From CAXBNB01 sp040151475 (GTDB lineage Bacteria; Bacteroidota; Bacteroidia; Cytophagales; Cyclobacteriaceae), in NCBI RefSeq assembly GCF_040151475.1, contig NZ_JBDKWG010000139.1, positions 62,001 through 126,000 on the forward strand: a stretch of DNA of 64,000 bases, in the 5' to 3' direction. The notes beneath the pieces are model-generated. The model did not search any database, was not told the origin of the DNA, and was given only the letters and a program-made list of their open reading frames with translations. How positions within the stretch are numbered: position 1 is the first letter of the stretch; each line of letters begins with the position of its first letter. Positions 46,537 to 55,080 of the stretch are shown here, piece by piece. The translations under genes and the position numbers were made by a program.

Positions 46537-48015
46537 ATGAAAATTAAATTACTGTTACTCATTCTGTTTGTGCAAGCCAATTCTTTTGCACAAGCCATAT
46601 ATGAAGACGAACGCTATGTGCCGGAGACTGATCCACAGGTCTTGCAAAAACTTGAAGAATGGCAAAATATTAAGTTTGGATTGTTGATGCACTGGGGTGC
46701 TTATAGCCAGTGGGGAATAGTAGAATCCTGGTCACTTTGTCCTGAAGATTATGGATGGTGTGAGAGGAAGAAGGGAGAGAATCCCCAAAATTACTTCGAG
46801 TACAAAAAAGAGTACGAAGGACTACAAAAAACTTTTAATCCTGTAAATTTTGCTCCGGAAAAGTGGGCTAAAGCCGCTAAAGATGCCGGGATGAAATACG
46901 TTGTATTTACCACCAAACATCATGATGGCTTTTCAATGTTTGATTCCAAATATACGGACTACAAAATAACTGATCCAAATTGTCCTTTTTCAAGTAATCC
47001 CAAAGCAAATGTGACTAAGGAAATATTTGACGCATTTAGAAATGAAGGGTTATGGACAGGAGCTTATTTTTCTAAACCGGATTGGCATTCGCCATACTAT
47101 TGGGATCCTTATTTCCCTCCATTGGATCGTAATGTCAATTACGACCCTGAGCTATATCCTAAAAAGTGGGATAAATATGTAGATTTCACTCACAACCAAA
47201 TCATGGAATTGCTTACCGACTATGGTAAAGTCGATATTCTATGGTTAGACGGTGGATGGGTAGCTAAAAAATCAGAAGAGAATATACAAAATGCTTATAA
47301 AGGAAAACTTGCTGGTGCATCTTCCGGATTTATCAAAGAAAGGACTGTGAATCAGGATATCCGCATGGATGATTTGGTGGCTAAAGCCAGAAAAAAACAA
47401 CCCGGGTTGATCGTTGTTGACAGGGCTGTTCATGGTAAAAATCAAAATTATCTTACTCCTGAAAACAGAATTCCCGAAAAACTTTTACCATATCCCTGGG
47501 AGTCATGTATTATTTCCGGTGGTGGTTGGGCGCATACACCCAATGCTAAATATATGAGTGGACGTACCGGAATTCACATGTTGGTGGATATTGTTATAAA
47601 AGGAGGCAACCTGTTGCTGAATATAGCACCTACTCCTGATGGTAAATGGCAGCAGGGGGCTTATGATTTACTAGCCGAATTTGGAGATTGGATAAAAGTA
47701 AATGGTGAAGCTATTTACAACAGCAAGCCTATTGCTCCTTTTAAAGAAGGGAATATTGGAATGACGCAGCAAAACGATGGAAGTGCCTATTTCTTCTATT
47801 TGGCAGCAGAAGGACAAACTGAAATGCCATCTGAGATAGTGGTAACATCTAACCAACCTGCTCAGGGAGCACAGGTTTCTTTGCTTGGTAGCAATACAAA
47901 ATTGAAATGGACAAAAAAAGGAAATGGCTTTGTGGTGGGTATTCCTAAATCCTTACAGAAAAACCCTCCATCAAAGTATGCCTGGACAATCGAAGTATCT
48001 CAAATTAAGAAGTAG
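46537..48015 (+). CDS. GH29 alpha-L-fucosidase, exported
   Basis: A 492-aa glycoside hydrolase that releases terminal alpha-L-fucose. I use the ATG at 46537 because it starts a signal peptide (KIKLLLLILFVQANSFAQ); in-frame codons upstream begin at TTG. Family marks include FGLLMHWGAYSQWG, TTKHHDGFSMFDS and VDILWLDGGW, where Asp238 is the nucleophile. With three sulfatases upstream in the same direction it suggests breakdown of sulfated fucose-containing glycans such as fucoidan or fucosylated mucin-type chains. Confidence 0.94.
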   Translation: MKIKLLLLILFVQANSFAQAIYEDERYVPETDPQVLQKLEEWQNIKFGLLMHWGAYSQWGIVESWSLCPEDYGWCERKKGENPQNYFEYKKEYEGLQKTFNPVNFAPEKWAKAAKDAGMKYVVFTTKHHDGFSMFDSKYTDYKITDPNCPFSSNPKANVTKEIFDAFRNEGLWTGAYFSKPDWHSPYYWDPYFPPLDRNVNYDPELYPKKWDKYVDFTHNQIMELLTDYGKVDILWLDGGWVAKKSEENIQNAYKGKLAGASSGFIKERTVNQDIRMDDLVAKARKKQPGLIVVDRAVHGKNQNYLTPENRIPEKLLPYPWESCIISGGGWAHTPNAKYMSGRTGIHMLVDIVIKGGNLLLNIAPTPDGKWQQGAYDLLAEFGDWIKVNGEAIYNSKPIAPFKEGNIGMTQQNDGSAYFFYLAAEGQTEMPSEIVVTSNQPAQGAQVSLLGSNTKLKWTKKGNGFVVGIPKSLQKNPPSKYAWTIEVSQIKK

Positions 48016-48027
48016 TTTCATTAGTTT

Positions 48028-48170
48028 GAAACAATAGCAGGGCAAACGCATTTAAAAACAGAAACCTCCTACCGTACGGTATCCCATGAAGTTGTAGTCA
48101 ACCCTAACAGACCCCAGAACACGCCTGGGGATAGTAGAATTTTTAAATGCCTTTGCCCTGGAAACAATAG
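48028..48170. mobile_element. 123-bp MITE-like element with 21-bp terminal inverted repeats and 10-bp target duplication
   Basis: Terminal inverted repeats at 48038-48058 and 48140-48160 match at 20 of 21 positions and begin CAGGGCAAA. The identical 10-mer GAAACAATAG lies immediately outside both ends (48028-48037 and 48161-48170), as expected of a target-site duplication. Inside are the perfect palindrome TACCGTACGGTA (48070-48081) and a hairpin CCCCAG/CTGGGG (48112-48130). No coding frame is present, so it would need a transposase in trans. A 10-bp duplication is known for some IS4-group transposons, but the parent is not identified here. Confidence 0.85.
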
Positions 48171-48287
48171 GCTTTAATCCATCATTAAAGTTTATTGAAA
48201 CATTGATATTATAGATGTAATCTATGGTTGATTCGATTCATTCCTTTTCAATTTTGTATTCGTAAAAAAACAAATTGAAATAAAAAA

Positions 48288-48599
48288 ATGATAGAATTAG
48301 CAGAAGATAATTTGGGTGACATCATAAGTCAAAACCAAAGGGTGATTGTTCAATACGGTGCAAGCTGGTGTGGAAATTGCCGCCTGATCAAACCAAAATT
48401 CAAAAGATTGGCCGCAGAGAATGAAGGTATCCAATTCATATATGTGGATGCAGAAAAACTGCCAAATTCCAGAGCATTTGTAGAAGTAAAAAACTTGCCA
48501 ACATTTGCAGGATTCAAAGATAGTGTGCTTGTATCACAGGCGGCCGGAAATAAAATCGAAACCATAAACGAAGTATTGAATGAAGTTGCCAGTAATTAA
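48288..48599 (+). CDS. Thioredoxin-family protein
   Basis: A 103-aa cytosolic thioredoxin with active site WCGNC (Cys28, Cys31) and the cis-proline segment KNLPTF. The middle residues GN differ from the canonical GP, seen in other peripheral thioredoxins of the phylum. It overlaps the next gene by 20 bases, and trxB, a probable reductase, lies 5.5 kb away. Confidence 0.92.
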   Translation: MIELAEDNLGDIISQNQRVIVQYGASWCGNCRLIKPKFKRLAAENEGIQFIYVDAEKLPNSRAFVEVKNLPTFAGFKDSVLVSQAAGNKIETINEVLNEVASN

Positions 48600-48834
48600 G
48601 CACATAGTTGGGTTCATCGAGGAGAAAGATGAAGATTTTGTTTTAGAATCTATAGAATTGCTGGAGCACTTGTCTGAAGCCAATGGCTTAAAGGACGAAG
48701 AGTTGGAAGTGATCGGAGAGCTACTCTCAAACCTGTATGGTTCTTTGGAAGTAAATGCTGAAATGAAAAAGGGGGTCGGTCAGAAGGAAGCTTTGAATGG
48801 TTTTATGAAAAGGGTAATGGGATCCATCAATTGA
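48580..48834 (+). CDS. Small conserved protein (DUF6952-like) paired with thioredoxin
   Basis: An 84-aa acidic, helical protein beginning MKLPVIKHIVGFIEE and ending ALNGFMKRVMGSIN. I recall the same pair with a thioredoxin in other Bacteroidota, where it carries the DUF6952 label; that memory is not checked. The start lies 20 bases inside the thioredoxin gene, in another frame, so the two are translationally coupled. Confidence 0.8.
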   Translation: MKLPVIKHIVGFIEEKDEDFVLESIELLEHLSEANGLKDEELEVIGELLSNLYGSLEVNAEMKKGVGQKEALNGFMKRVMGSIN

Positions 48835-48841
48835 GTCGGTA

Positions 48842-49438
48842 CTATTCTTGTTTTTCTGCCTCCCTTTCTGACTTAGGTTTGAGTTGCCCTTTTAAAAACA
48901 AGTTGTATTCTTCACAGGTAATTATTCCTTCAATACCCGAATATTTGCAGGTTTCGTACTTGAGGTCAAATGCACCAGCGGTAATTACTACCCCGGTTCC
49001 TTTGCACAATGGGCAGAGAACTTTATCTCCGGGACAATCAATTCGACTGTCATTGTCAAAAATCTGCTCGGTTTGTGCTATTTCCTGATCTCTGATAAGC
49101 AGATACTCTTTGTTAGCCAACTCAAGGTACTTGATGGTTTCATCAAAATACTGACCACTTGTTCCTTTGAGTTCTACATATTTATTTAGCCAATTGATGG
49201 CTTGTTTATATTTTTTCAGATGAAATGAATTTCTGCCAAAATAGTAAGTCAATTGGCTGGGTAGCTTGTCTATATTCTTCATGGCGTACCTGAAGAGTTC
49301 ATCAGCTTTTTCATATTCTCCATCCAGCATCGCATCATATCCTTTGTCCATGCTGGTGATACCTTTGGTATTTGCCGGATTTTGCGCCCAGGAAAGGTGT
49401 GTAAAGATGGAGAGTAAAATCAGAGCGAGGTACTTCAT
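48842..49438 (-). CDS. Exported TPR-like protein with cysteine-rich C-terminal domain
   Basis: A 198-aa protein with a signal peptide (cleavage near SWA|QN, residue 18). A helical TPR-like part (about 30-115) is followed by a cysteine cluster: CPGDKVLCPLCKGTG resembles a DnaJ-type CxxCxGxG zinc knuckle, with further Cys in YETCKYSG and IITCEEY. It is convergent with the thioredoxin pair (seven-base gap). Function unknown. Confidence 0.78.
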   Translation of the reverse strand: MKYLALILLSIFTHLSWAQNPANTKGITSMDKGYDAMLDGEYEKADELFRYAMKNIDKLPSQLTYYFGRNSFHLKKYKQAINWLNKYVELKGTSGQYFDETIKYLELANKEYLLIRDQEIAQTEQIFDNDSRIDCPGDKVLCPLCKGTGVVITAGAFDLKYETCKYSGIEGIITCEEYNLFLKGQLKPKSEREAEKQE

Positions 49439-49574
49439 GTATTGTTGATATAGACTACTTAACTAAATGCAATTGGTTGAAATTGGTTGCAATTTAACTT
49501 TTAAAATTTTACTACTCCATTAAAAACTTAGAACTATCTGAGTAGTTTCTTTGACATAATAGCAATCTTCACAT

Positions 49575-49609
49575 AAAACGTGCTATGTTTTCGCACTTAT
49601 TCACGTTTT
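49575..49609. other. Inverted repeat with T-run upstream of the aromatic leader
   Basis: AAAACGTG (49575-49582) and CACGTTTT (49602-49609) form an 8-bp stem with a 19-base loop, followed by a T-rich stretch to 49620. It may end readthrough from upstream or act as an operator for the aromatic operon. A TATTTG-like -7 element at 49638-49643 lies between it and the leader peptide, with no clear -33 box. I saw no other gene in 49439-49662. Confidence 0.35.
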
Positions 49610-49662
49610 TATTTTTTTTTATAAAATTTTGAACCAATATTTGTGCCTCAAAATTCAGAGCA

Positions 49663-49731
49663 ATGAAAAAAGCATACGGATACTACTTTTATTTTTATTT
49701 CTTTACTCAATCAAAGGGGTCAAAAAGTTAG
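49663..49731 (+). CDS. Phe/Tyr-rich leader peptide (attenuation control)
   Basis: A 22-codon open frame, ATG at 49663, TAG at 49729. Residues 5-14 read YGYYFYFYFF: five Tyr and four Phe in ten codons. It precedes prephenate dehydratase by 79 bases, and a terminator hairpin lies between them (49758-49784). This is the arrangement of amino-acid operon leader peptides such as PheL. If Phe- or Tyr-tRNA is scarce, the ribosome should stall here, exposing a downstream segment that blocks the terminator. No strong Shine-Dalgarno is visible, as is usual in the phylum. Confidence 0.85.
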   Translation: MKKAYGYYFYFYFFTQSKGSKS

Positions 49732-49757
49732 TTCTATATGCCATAAGAAATAATTAT

Positions 49758-49784
49758 AAGCCCCAAACTAAAGGGGCTTTTTTT
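49758..49784 (+). terminator. Attenuator terminator of the aromatic amino acid operon
   Basis: A stem AAGCCCC/GGGGCTT (49758-49764, 49773-49779) with an eight-base loop is followed by T residues to 49784. The 3' arm is AAAGGGG (49770-49776), and the same AAAGGGG occurs upstream at 49713-49719, overlapping the leader peptide's last codons. That copy can pair with the CCCC arm and so prevent the terminator. A ribosome at the leader stop would mask it; a ribosome stalled on the Tyr/Phe codons would not. Confidence 0.82.
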
Positions 49785-49810
49785 ATGACCAAAATTTAAC
49801 AATAGTAATA

Positions 49811-50665
49811 ATGAAGATAGGCATACAAGGTGTAAAAGGTTCATTCCATGATTTGGCAGCATCTCTTTATTTTCATAGCGAAGATTATGAAATTCAGCCT
49901 TTTGGTGATTTTAGGTCAATGGCTAAGTCTGTCAGTAACAAGGAACTGGATTATGCTGTGATGGCTATCGAAAATACCATAGCAGGCAGTATTTTGCCCA
50001 ACTATGCCTTAATGAGTGAGTATGACCTGGAAATATCGGGTGAGGTGTATTGCAGAATTGAAATGAGTTTTTTGGTCAACCATGGTGTGAAGATTGAAAA
50101 CATCAACAATGTATATTCTCATCCCATGGCTTTGCTGCAATGCGCTGATTTTTTAGGGCAGCATCCTCATATCAAACTTCATGAAGCTGAAGATACAGCA
50201 GATAGTGCGAGAATGATAAAGGACAACAAAATGATGGATTGTGCTGCTATTGCCAGCCACAGAGCAGCAGAAATTTTTGACCTTGAAGTGCTTGAGGAAA
50301 ATATTGAAACCAATAAGGAAAACTATACCAGGTTTTTGATATTGAAAGGAAGGATGAATGGATATGATCAGATACCTGAAAAAGCTTCATTGAGTTTGGT
50401 GACAAACCATGAGCCGGGAAGCCTGGCTGATACGCTCATGATTTTTAAGAACTACAGGCTCAATATGACCAAAATTCAATCCATACCCATTTTAGGACAA
50501 CCTTATATGTATTCTTTCAATATTGATTTGGTGTGGGATGATTATGATAATTTCCAAAAAGCCATGAACGAAATCAGGCAGATGTCAAGTTCACTTAGAA
50601 TATTAGGGGAGTATAAACGAGGAAACAGTCCATCACAAGTGGAAACTATACCGGTACTGAAATGA
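49811..50665 (+). CDS. pheA: Prephenate dehydratase
   Basis: Converts prephenate to phenylpyruvate, the committed step to phenylalanine. It is 284 aa, without a chorismate mutase domain. GIQGVKGSFHDLAA starts the periplasmic-binding-like catalytic fold. MAIENTIAGSI and NYTRFLIL contain the usual substrate and catalytic motifs. A C-terminal ACT domain (about 195-272) carries GSLADTLMIF and QSIPILGQPYMY for feedback by Phe. It is the first structural gene after the aromatic leader peptide and overlaps the next gene by ATGA. Confidence 0.95.
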   Translation: MKIGIQGVKGSFHDLAASLYFHSEDYEIQPFGDFRSMAKSVSNKELDYAVMAIENTIAGSILPNYALMSEYDLEISGEVYCRIEMSFLVNHGVKIENINNVYSHPMALLQCADFLGQHPHIKLHEAEDTADSARMIKDNKMMDCAAIASHRAAEIFDLEVLEENIETNKENYTRFLILKGRMNGYDQIPEKASLSLVTNHEPGSLADTLMIFKNYRLNMTKIQSIPILGQPYMYSFNIDLVWDDYDNFQKAMNEIRQMSSSLRILGEYKRGNSPSQVETIPVLK

Positions 50666-51822
50666 TACAAACAGCAGATAGATTAAATAGTGTTCAGGAA
50701 TACTACTTTTCAAGAAAACTTGAAGAGATCAGGCAGATGAATGCAGCAGGCAAGGATGTTATCAATTTGGGTATTGGTTCTCCTGATCTTGCACCGGCAG
50801 ACAGTGTGGTTGATGCTTTGAGTGCTTCAGCTCACAATAAAAATTCACATGGCTACCAATCGTACCGATCTATAGAGGAATTGAGAATAGCAATCGCTGA
50901 TTTTTACAAGACACATTTTAATGTGTCGCTCGATCCGAAAACTGAGATTTTACCATTGTTGGGGTCGAAAGAAGGTGTGATGTACATTTCTATGGCCTTT
51001 TTGAATCCGGGAGATACAGTGTTGATTCCGAATCCTGGATACCCTGCATATGAGGCTGTGGCTAAGATGATAGAAGCCAAACCTGCCCGATACAATTTAT
51101 TGAAGGATAACAATTGGGCACCAGACCTGAAAAACATAGATCCTGAGGTAGTGAAAAATGCCAGGATTATGTGGGTGAACTATCCAAATATGCCAACAGG
51201 TGCGGATGGGTCAAAACAGATATTTCAGGACTTGATCGATTTTGGAAAAGAAAATAATATTCTGATTTGTAACGATAACCCCTATAGTTTTATACTCAAT
51301 GACGCACCAAAAAGCATCTTGGAGCAAGATGAAAATAAGGAATATTGTTTAGAACTAAACTCCCTAAGCAAAGCCTACAACATGGCGGGATGGAGAGTAG
51401 GAATGGTCTCTGGAAACAAAGACTACATCAACGCCATATTGAAAGTGAAATCCAATGTGGATTCCGGTATGTTTAAGCCTGTACAGGAAGCTGCTATAGT
51501 AGCACTCAGCCTTTCCAAAGAATGGATAGCTGAAAATAATGTGGTGTATAAGAGAAGGAAGCAAATAGCCCAGGAGTTGCTGGATATCATCGGGTGTACT
51601 TATAACGAAAGTCAGGTGGGTATGTTTGTTTGGGCCAATAATCCAGAAGGAAGAGAGAGTGAGGAGTTTATAGATGAGATTTTGCAAAAGGCGAATGTAT
51701 TCATTACTCCGGGCACGATTTTCGGATCGAATGGCGAAGGGTTTGTAAGGGTGTCTTTGTGTTCTACTGAAGAAAAATTCAGAGAATCTATTGATAGAAT
51801 TAAAAAAGCACAAATATCATGA
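50662..51822 (+). CDS. Class I/II aminotransferase, probably aromatic
   Basis: A 386-aa PLP-dependent aminotransferase; the lysine binding PLP is Lys237 in SLSKAYNMAGWRVG. NYPNMPTGA and CNDNPYS are the other cofactor motifs. Its position between pheA and tyrA in overlapping frames (four bases at both ends) points to transamination of phenylpyruvate and 4-hydroxyphenylpyruvate, or of prephenate. LL-diaminopimelate-type family members look similar, so the substrate is inferred from context. Confidence 0.9.
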   Translation: MIQTADRLNSVQEYYFSRKLEEIRQMNAAGKDVINLGIGSPDLAPADSVVDALSASAHNKNSHGYQSYRSIEELRIAIADFYKTHFNVSLDPKTEILPLLGSKEGVMYISMAFLNPGDTVLIPNPGYPAYEAVAKMIEAKPARYNLLKDNNWAPDLKNIDPEVVKNARIMWVNYPNMPTGADGSKQIFQDLIDFGKENNILICNDNPYSFILNDAPKSILEQDENKEYCLELNSLSKAYNMAGWRVGMVSGNKDYINAILKVKSNVDSGMFKPVQEAAIVALSLSKEWIAENNVVYKRRKQIAQELLDIIGCTYNESQVGMFVWANNPEGRESEEFIDEILQKANVFITPGTIFGSNGEGFVRVSLCSTEEKFRESIDRIKKAQIS

Positions 51823-52718
51823 CGGTGGCAATAATTGGTTTGGGCTTGATAGGAGGGTCGGTAGGATTGAGACTGAAGAAATCCGGTATGTCTGACCATA
51901 TCATTGGTATTGATAAAAATGAAACCAACTGTGCGAAAGCTTTGGAGTTGAGATTGGTAGATGAAGTTGCCGGTTTACTTGAAGGGGTAAAAAAATCGGA
52001 TGTAGTAGTCATTGCAATACCTGTGGATCAAATTACAGCTTTGCTGCCACGAATTTTGGATAATATTCAATTGAATGCTGTGGTAATAGACATGGGCTCA
52101 ACTAAAGGAGAGTTGTGTAAGTCTATAGACAACCATCCCAACAGAAAGGCATTTGTAGCTTCGCATCCTATTGCAGGTACCGAAAATAGCGGACCGGAAG
52201 CAGCATTTGATTCATTGTTCCAAAACAAGACAGGGATTCTATGTGATATAGAAAAAAGCTCCCCGGAAGCAGCTCAAATTGCCAGAGAATTGTATGTGGT
52301 GCTTGGGATGAAAATCATAGAAATGGGCAGTCAGGCACACGACTTACATATTGCCTATGTTTCGCATTTGTCACACATCAGTTCATTTGTGTTGGGACAA
52401 ACAGTATTGGAAATAGAAAAAGACGAAAAGAGTATTTTCAATATGGCGGGTAGTGGTTTTGCGTCAACTGTAAGGCTGGCTAAAAGCTCACCGAATATGT
52501 GGGCACCTATTTTTGCACAAAATAAAGAACATATTTCTAAGTCTTTAGGTACATACATTCAAAACCTGAAGGAGTTTAAAGCGATGGTGGACAATGAAAA
52601 TGTAGAAGGTATGTATGATGCCATGAAAAATGCCAACCAAATCAGAAAAGTATTGGATGGTATTGATCTCAAAGGATTGAATACCAAACCTGATAAAGAA
52701 TCAATAATAGAAAATTAA
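51819..52718 (+). CDS. tyrA: Prephenate dehydrogenase
   Basis: Oxidative decarboxylation of prephenate to 4-hydroxyphenylpyruvate for tyrosine. A 299-aa enzyme with NAD(P)-binding GLGLIGGSVG (residues 7-16), VIDMGSTKG and the active-site region SHPIAGTENSG. HDLHIAYVSHLSH contains the conserved catalytic histidines. There is no ACT domain at the C-terminus. It overlaps the aminotransferase gene by four bases and precedes the DAHP synthase gene by 24 bases. Confidence 0.95.
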   Translation: MTVAIIGLGLIGGSVGLRLKKSGMSDHIIGIDKNETNCAKALELRLVDEVAGLLEGVKKSDVVVIAIPVDQITALLPRILDNIQLNAVVIDMGSTKGELCKSIDNHPNRKAFVASHPIAGTENSGPEAAFDSLFQNKTGILCDIEKSSPEAAQIARELYVVLGMKIIEMGSQAHDLHIAYVSHLSHISSFVLGQTVLEIEKDEKSIFNMAGSGFASTVRLAKSSPNMWAPIFAQNKEHISKSLGTYIQNLKEFKAMVDNENVEGMYDAMKNANQIRKVLDGIDLKGLNTKPDKESIIEN

Positions 52719-52742
52719 AGTCAATAATTAATACAAAATAGA

Positions 52743-53852
52743 ATGAAAGTAAATTTAAATCTATCACCCATTGAGAACTGGATACCAGGGCTCACTGAAC
52801 CGCTTGTGATTTCCGGGCCGTGTAGCGCAGAAAGCGAAGAGCAGGTAATGGCTGTAGCCAGAGAACTGAAGAAAAACCCAAAAATAAAGGTATTTAGAGC
52901 TGGTATCTGGAAACCAAGAACCAGACCCAATTCTTTCGAAGGAATAGGTGAGGTTGGTTTACGGTGGTTGAAAAGAGTAAAAGAAGAAACCGGGCTGCTT
53001 ACCTCTGTAGAAGTGGCAAAGGCTTCTCATGTAGAGTTAGCCTTAAAATATGACGTGGATATTATCTGGATTGGAGCCAGAACTTCTGTGAACCCATTTT
53101 CTGTACAGGAAATCGCTGATTGTTTAAAAGGAGTAGATATTCCTGTATTGGTAAAAAACCCAATCAATCCTGATCTTCAATTGTGGATTGGTGCTTTGGA
53201 AAGGATCAATCAGGCTGGCATCACTAAGCTGGGTGCAATCCACCGTGGATTTTCTCCATTGAGCGATTCTGAATATAGAAATGAGCCTATGTGGAGCATT
53301 CCTTTGGAACTGCAAAGAATCATCCCAAATCTTCCTATCATTTGTGATCCAAGTCATATTTCAGGAAATAGAATTTTGATCGAACCAGTGAGCCAAAAGG
53401 CATACGACCTTCAGATGAATGGTGTAATGATCGAAAGCCACATGGATCCTGACAATGCGTTGAGTGATGCAAAACAGCAGATTACTCCTAAAACATTGGA
53501 GAAAATATTGGATAGGTTGATTATCCGTAAACCGGAAACCAGTGATGTGGATTTCGAGTTGAGGTTGAAAGAACTGAGGCAAAAAATAGATAAGATTGAC
53601 CATGATATATTAGAGGTAATGGGAGCCAGGATGCAGGTAGCTGAGGAGATTGCCTTGCATAAGAAAGAGCACAATATCACCATCCTTCAAAAAGGACGCT
53701 ACGATCAAATTATGAATGACAGGATCGAGCAGGGTAAGAAATTTTTGCTCAAAGAAGAATTCGTGAAGGAGCTTTATGAAATGATACACGAAAACTCAAT
53801 CAAGAGGCAAACAGAAGTAATGAACAAAAAGGCTGCTGAAAACGCAGGCTAA
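52743..53852 (+). CDS. Bifunctional DAHP synthase (class I beta) and chorismate mutase
   Basis: A 369-aa enzyme. Residues about 10-260 form the 3-deoxy-7-phosphoheptulonate synthase: SGPCSAES, FRAGIWKPRTRPNSFEG, WIGARTSVNPFSVQ, IHRGF and CDPSHISG are family motifs. Residues about 275-360 form an AroQ-type chorismate mutase (LRQKIDKIDHDILEVMGARM). It supplies the entry and branch steps of the pathway served by the three upstream genes, so the leader peptide would control both ends. A strong terminator follows 24 bases after the stop. Confidence 0.95.
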   Translation: MKVNLNLSPIENWIPGLTEPLVISGPCSAESEEQVMAVARELKKNPKIKVFRAGIWKPRTRPNSFEGIGEVGLRWLKRVKEETGLLTSVEVAKASHVELALKYDVDIIWIGARTSVNPFSVQEIADCLKGVDIPVLVKNPINPDLQLWIGALERINQAGITKLGAIHRGFSPLSDSEYRNEPMWSIPLELQRIIPNLPIICDPSHISGNRILIEPVSQKAYDLQMNGVMIESHMDPDNALSDAKQQITPKTLEKILDRLIIRKPETSDVDFELRLKELRQKIDKIDHDILEVMGARMQVAEEIALHKKEHNITILQKGRYDQIMNDRIEQGKKFLLKEEFVKELYEMIHENSIKRQTEVMNKKAAENAG

Positions 53853-53875
53853 TTAATTACCATTTTCATTCTATT

Positions 53876-53924
53876 AAAAGGAAGTATTCTACTCTTGATA
53901 AGAGTAGAATACTTCCTTTTTTTT
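53876..53924 (+). terminator. Strong Rho-independent terminator of the aromatic operon
   Basis: A perfect 17-bp stem, 53880-53896 with 53900-53916, three-base loop GAT, extended by A/T pairs and eight T residues to 53924. Confidence 0.92.
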
Positions 53925-54058
53925 ATTGCTAAAGAATGATTCATTTATGACTGATTTTGTTTGTTTTATCTTTAACAATAAGTTCAACTGAAATAGTTGA
54001 TACAAAAAAACAATATTCTTTTCCATCAAATTTTTGAATCTTTTTTAACTGAGTACTG

Positions 54059-54088
54059 TTTCCCTTGTTAGTTAAAATATTAATTTTG
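54059..54088 (+). promoter_or_regulatory. Putative trxB promoter
   Basis: TAATTTTG (54081-54088) matches the -7 consensus. TTTC 18 bases upstream (54059-54062) is an imperfect -33 box. The trxB ATG is 22 bases beyond. Confidence 0.45.
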
Positions 54089-54110
54089 AATACTTTTAAG
54101 AATAAGCAGA

Positions 54111-55061
54111 ATGACTATGACTCAGGAAAATGTAAAGGTTTTAATTATAGGTTCAGGGCCTGCCGGATATACAGCAGCGATATACGCTTCAAGAGCGGGA
54201 TTGAACCCCGTATTATATACAGGAGGTGAGCCGGGTGGCCAACTGACCACAACCACCGATGTTGAAAACTTTCCGGGCTATGCGGAAGGCGTGAGTGGCC
54301 CTCAAATGATGATGGATTTGCAAAAACAGGCTGAAAGGTTTGGAACAGATATCCGTTTCGGGTTGGCTACTTCCGTAGATTTTTCTTCCTATCCACATAA
54401 AGTTATCATAGACGAAAAGCATGAAATCACGGCTGAGTCGGTGATTATATCCACTGGAGCCAGTGTGAAATACCTTGGTTTGGAGTCAGAGTCAAGATTG
54501 CTAAATAAGGGTGTGTCGGGATGTGCAGTATGTGATGGTTTTTTCTACAAAGGAAAGGTAGTGGCTGTAGTGGGAGGAGGAGATACAGCAGCAGAAGAGG
54601 CACTGTATCTGTCCAATATTTGTCCAAAGGTTTACCTGATTGTGCGCCGTGATGAGTTGAGAGCTTCTAAAATCATGCAAAAAAGGGTGATGGACAATGC
54701 CAACATTGAGATTCTTTGGAACAGTTCCACAGAAGAAGTGTTGGGAGTAGAAGAAGTAGAAGGGATGAGGATAGTCAACAATGTGACAGGAGAAAAAACA
54801 GAATATGATATTAATGGTTTTTTTGTGGCTATAGGACACAAACCCAATACAGATATCTTTAAGGATTATCTTGAAACAGATGAGACTGGCTATTTGATAG
54901 TTGAGCCCGGGTCTTCCAGAACAAAAATAGAAGGGGTGTTTGTAACTGGTGATGCTGCTGATAAAATCTACCGTCAGGCGGTAACTGCTGCTGGTAGTGG
55001 ATGTATGGGGGCTTTGGATGCTGAAAGATTTCTCGCTGCGAAGGAAGCGGAAGCAGTATAG
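54111..55061 (+). CDS. trxB: Thioredoxin-disulfide reductase
   Basis: A 316-aa FAD/NADPH flavoprotein that reduces thioredoxin. FAD site IIGSGPAGYTAAIYA, redox-active CAVC (Cys138, Cys141), NADPH site VVGGGDTAAEEALYL, and a C-terminal FAD motif TGDAADKIYRQAVTAAGSG. Monocistronic by appearance. The thioredoxin at 48288 is a likely partner. Confidence 0.96.
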   Translation: MTMTQENVKVLIIGSGPAGYTAAIYASRAGLNPVLYTGGEPGGQLTTTTDVENFPGYAEGVSGPQMMMDLQKQAERFGTDIRFGLATSVDFSSYPHKVIIDEKHEITAESVIISTGASVKYLGLESESRLLNKGVSGCAVCDGFFYKGKVVAVVGGGDTAAEEALYLSNICPKVYLIVRRDELRASKIMQKRVMDNANIEILWNSSTEEVLGVEEVEGMRIVNNVTGEKTEYDINGFFVAIGHKPNTDIFKDYLETDETGYLIVEPGSSRTKIEGVFVTGDAADKIYRQAVTAAGSGCMGALDAERFLAAKEAEAV

Positions 55062-55080
55062 CTTCTTTAAAAAAAATTAC

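Noticed and set aside
52719..52742. Possible break of the aromatic operon between tyrA and DAHP synthase
   Set aside because: The gap is only 24 bases without hairpin or promoter; one transcript is the simpler reading.
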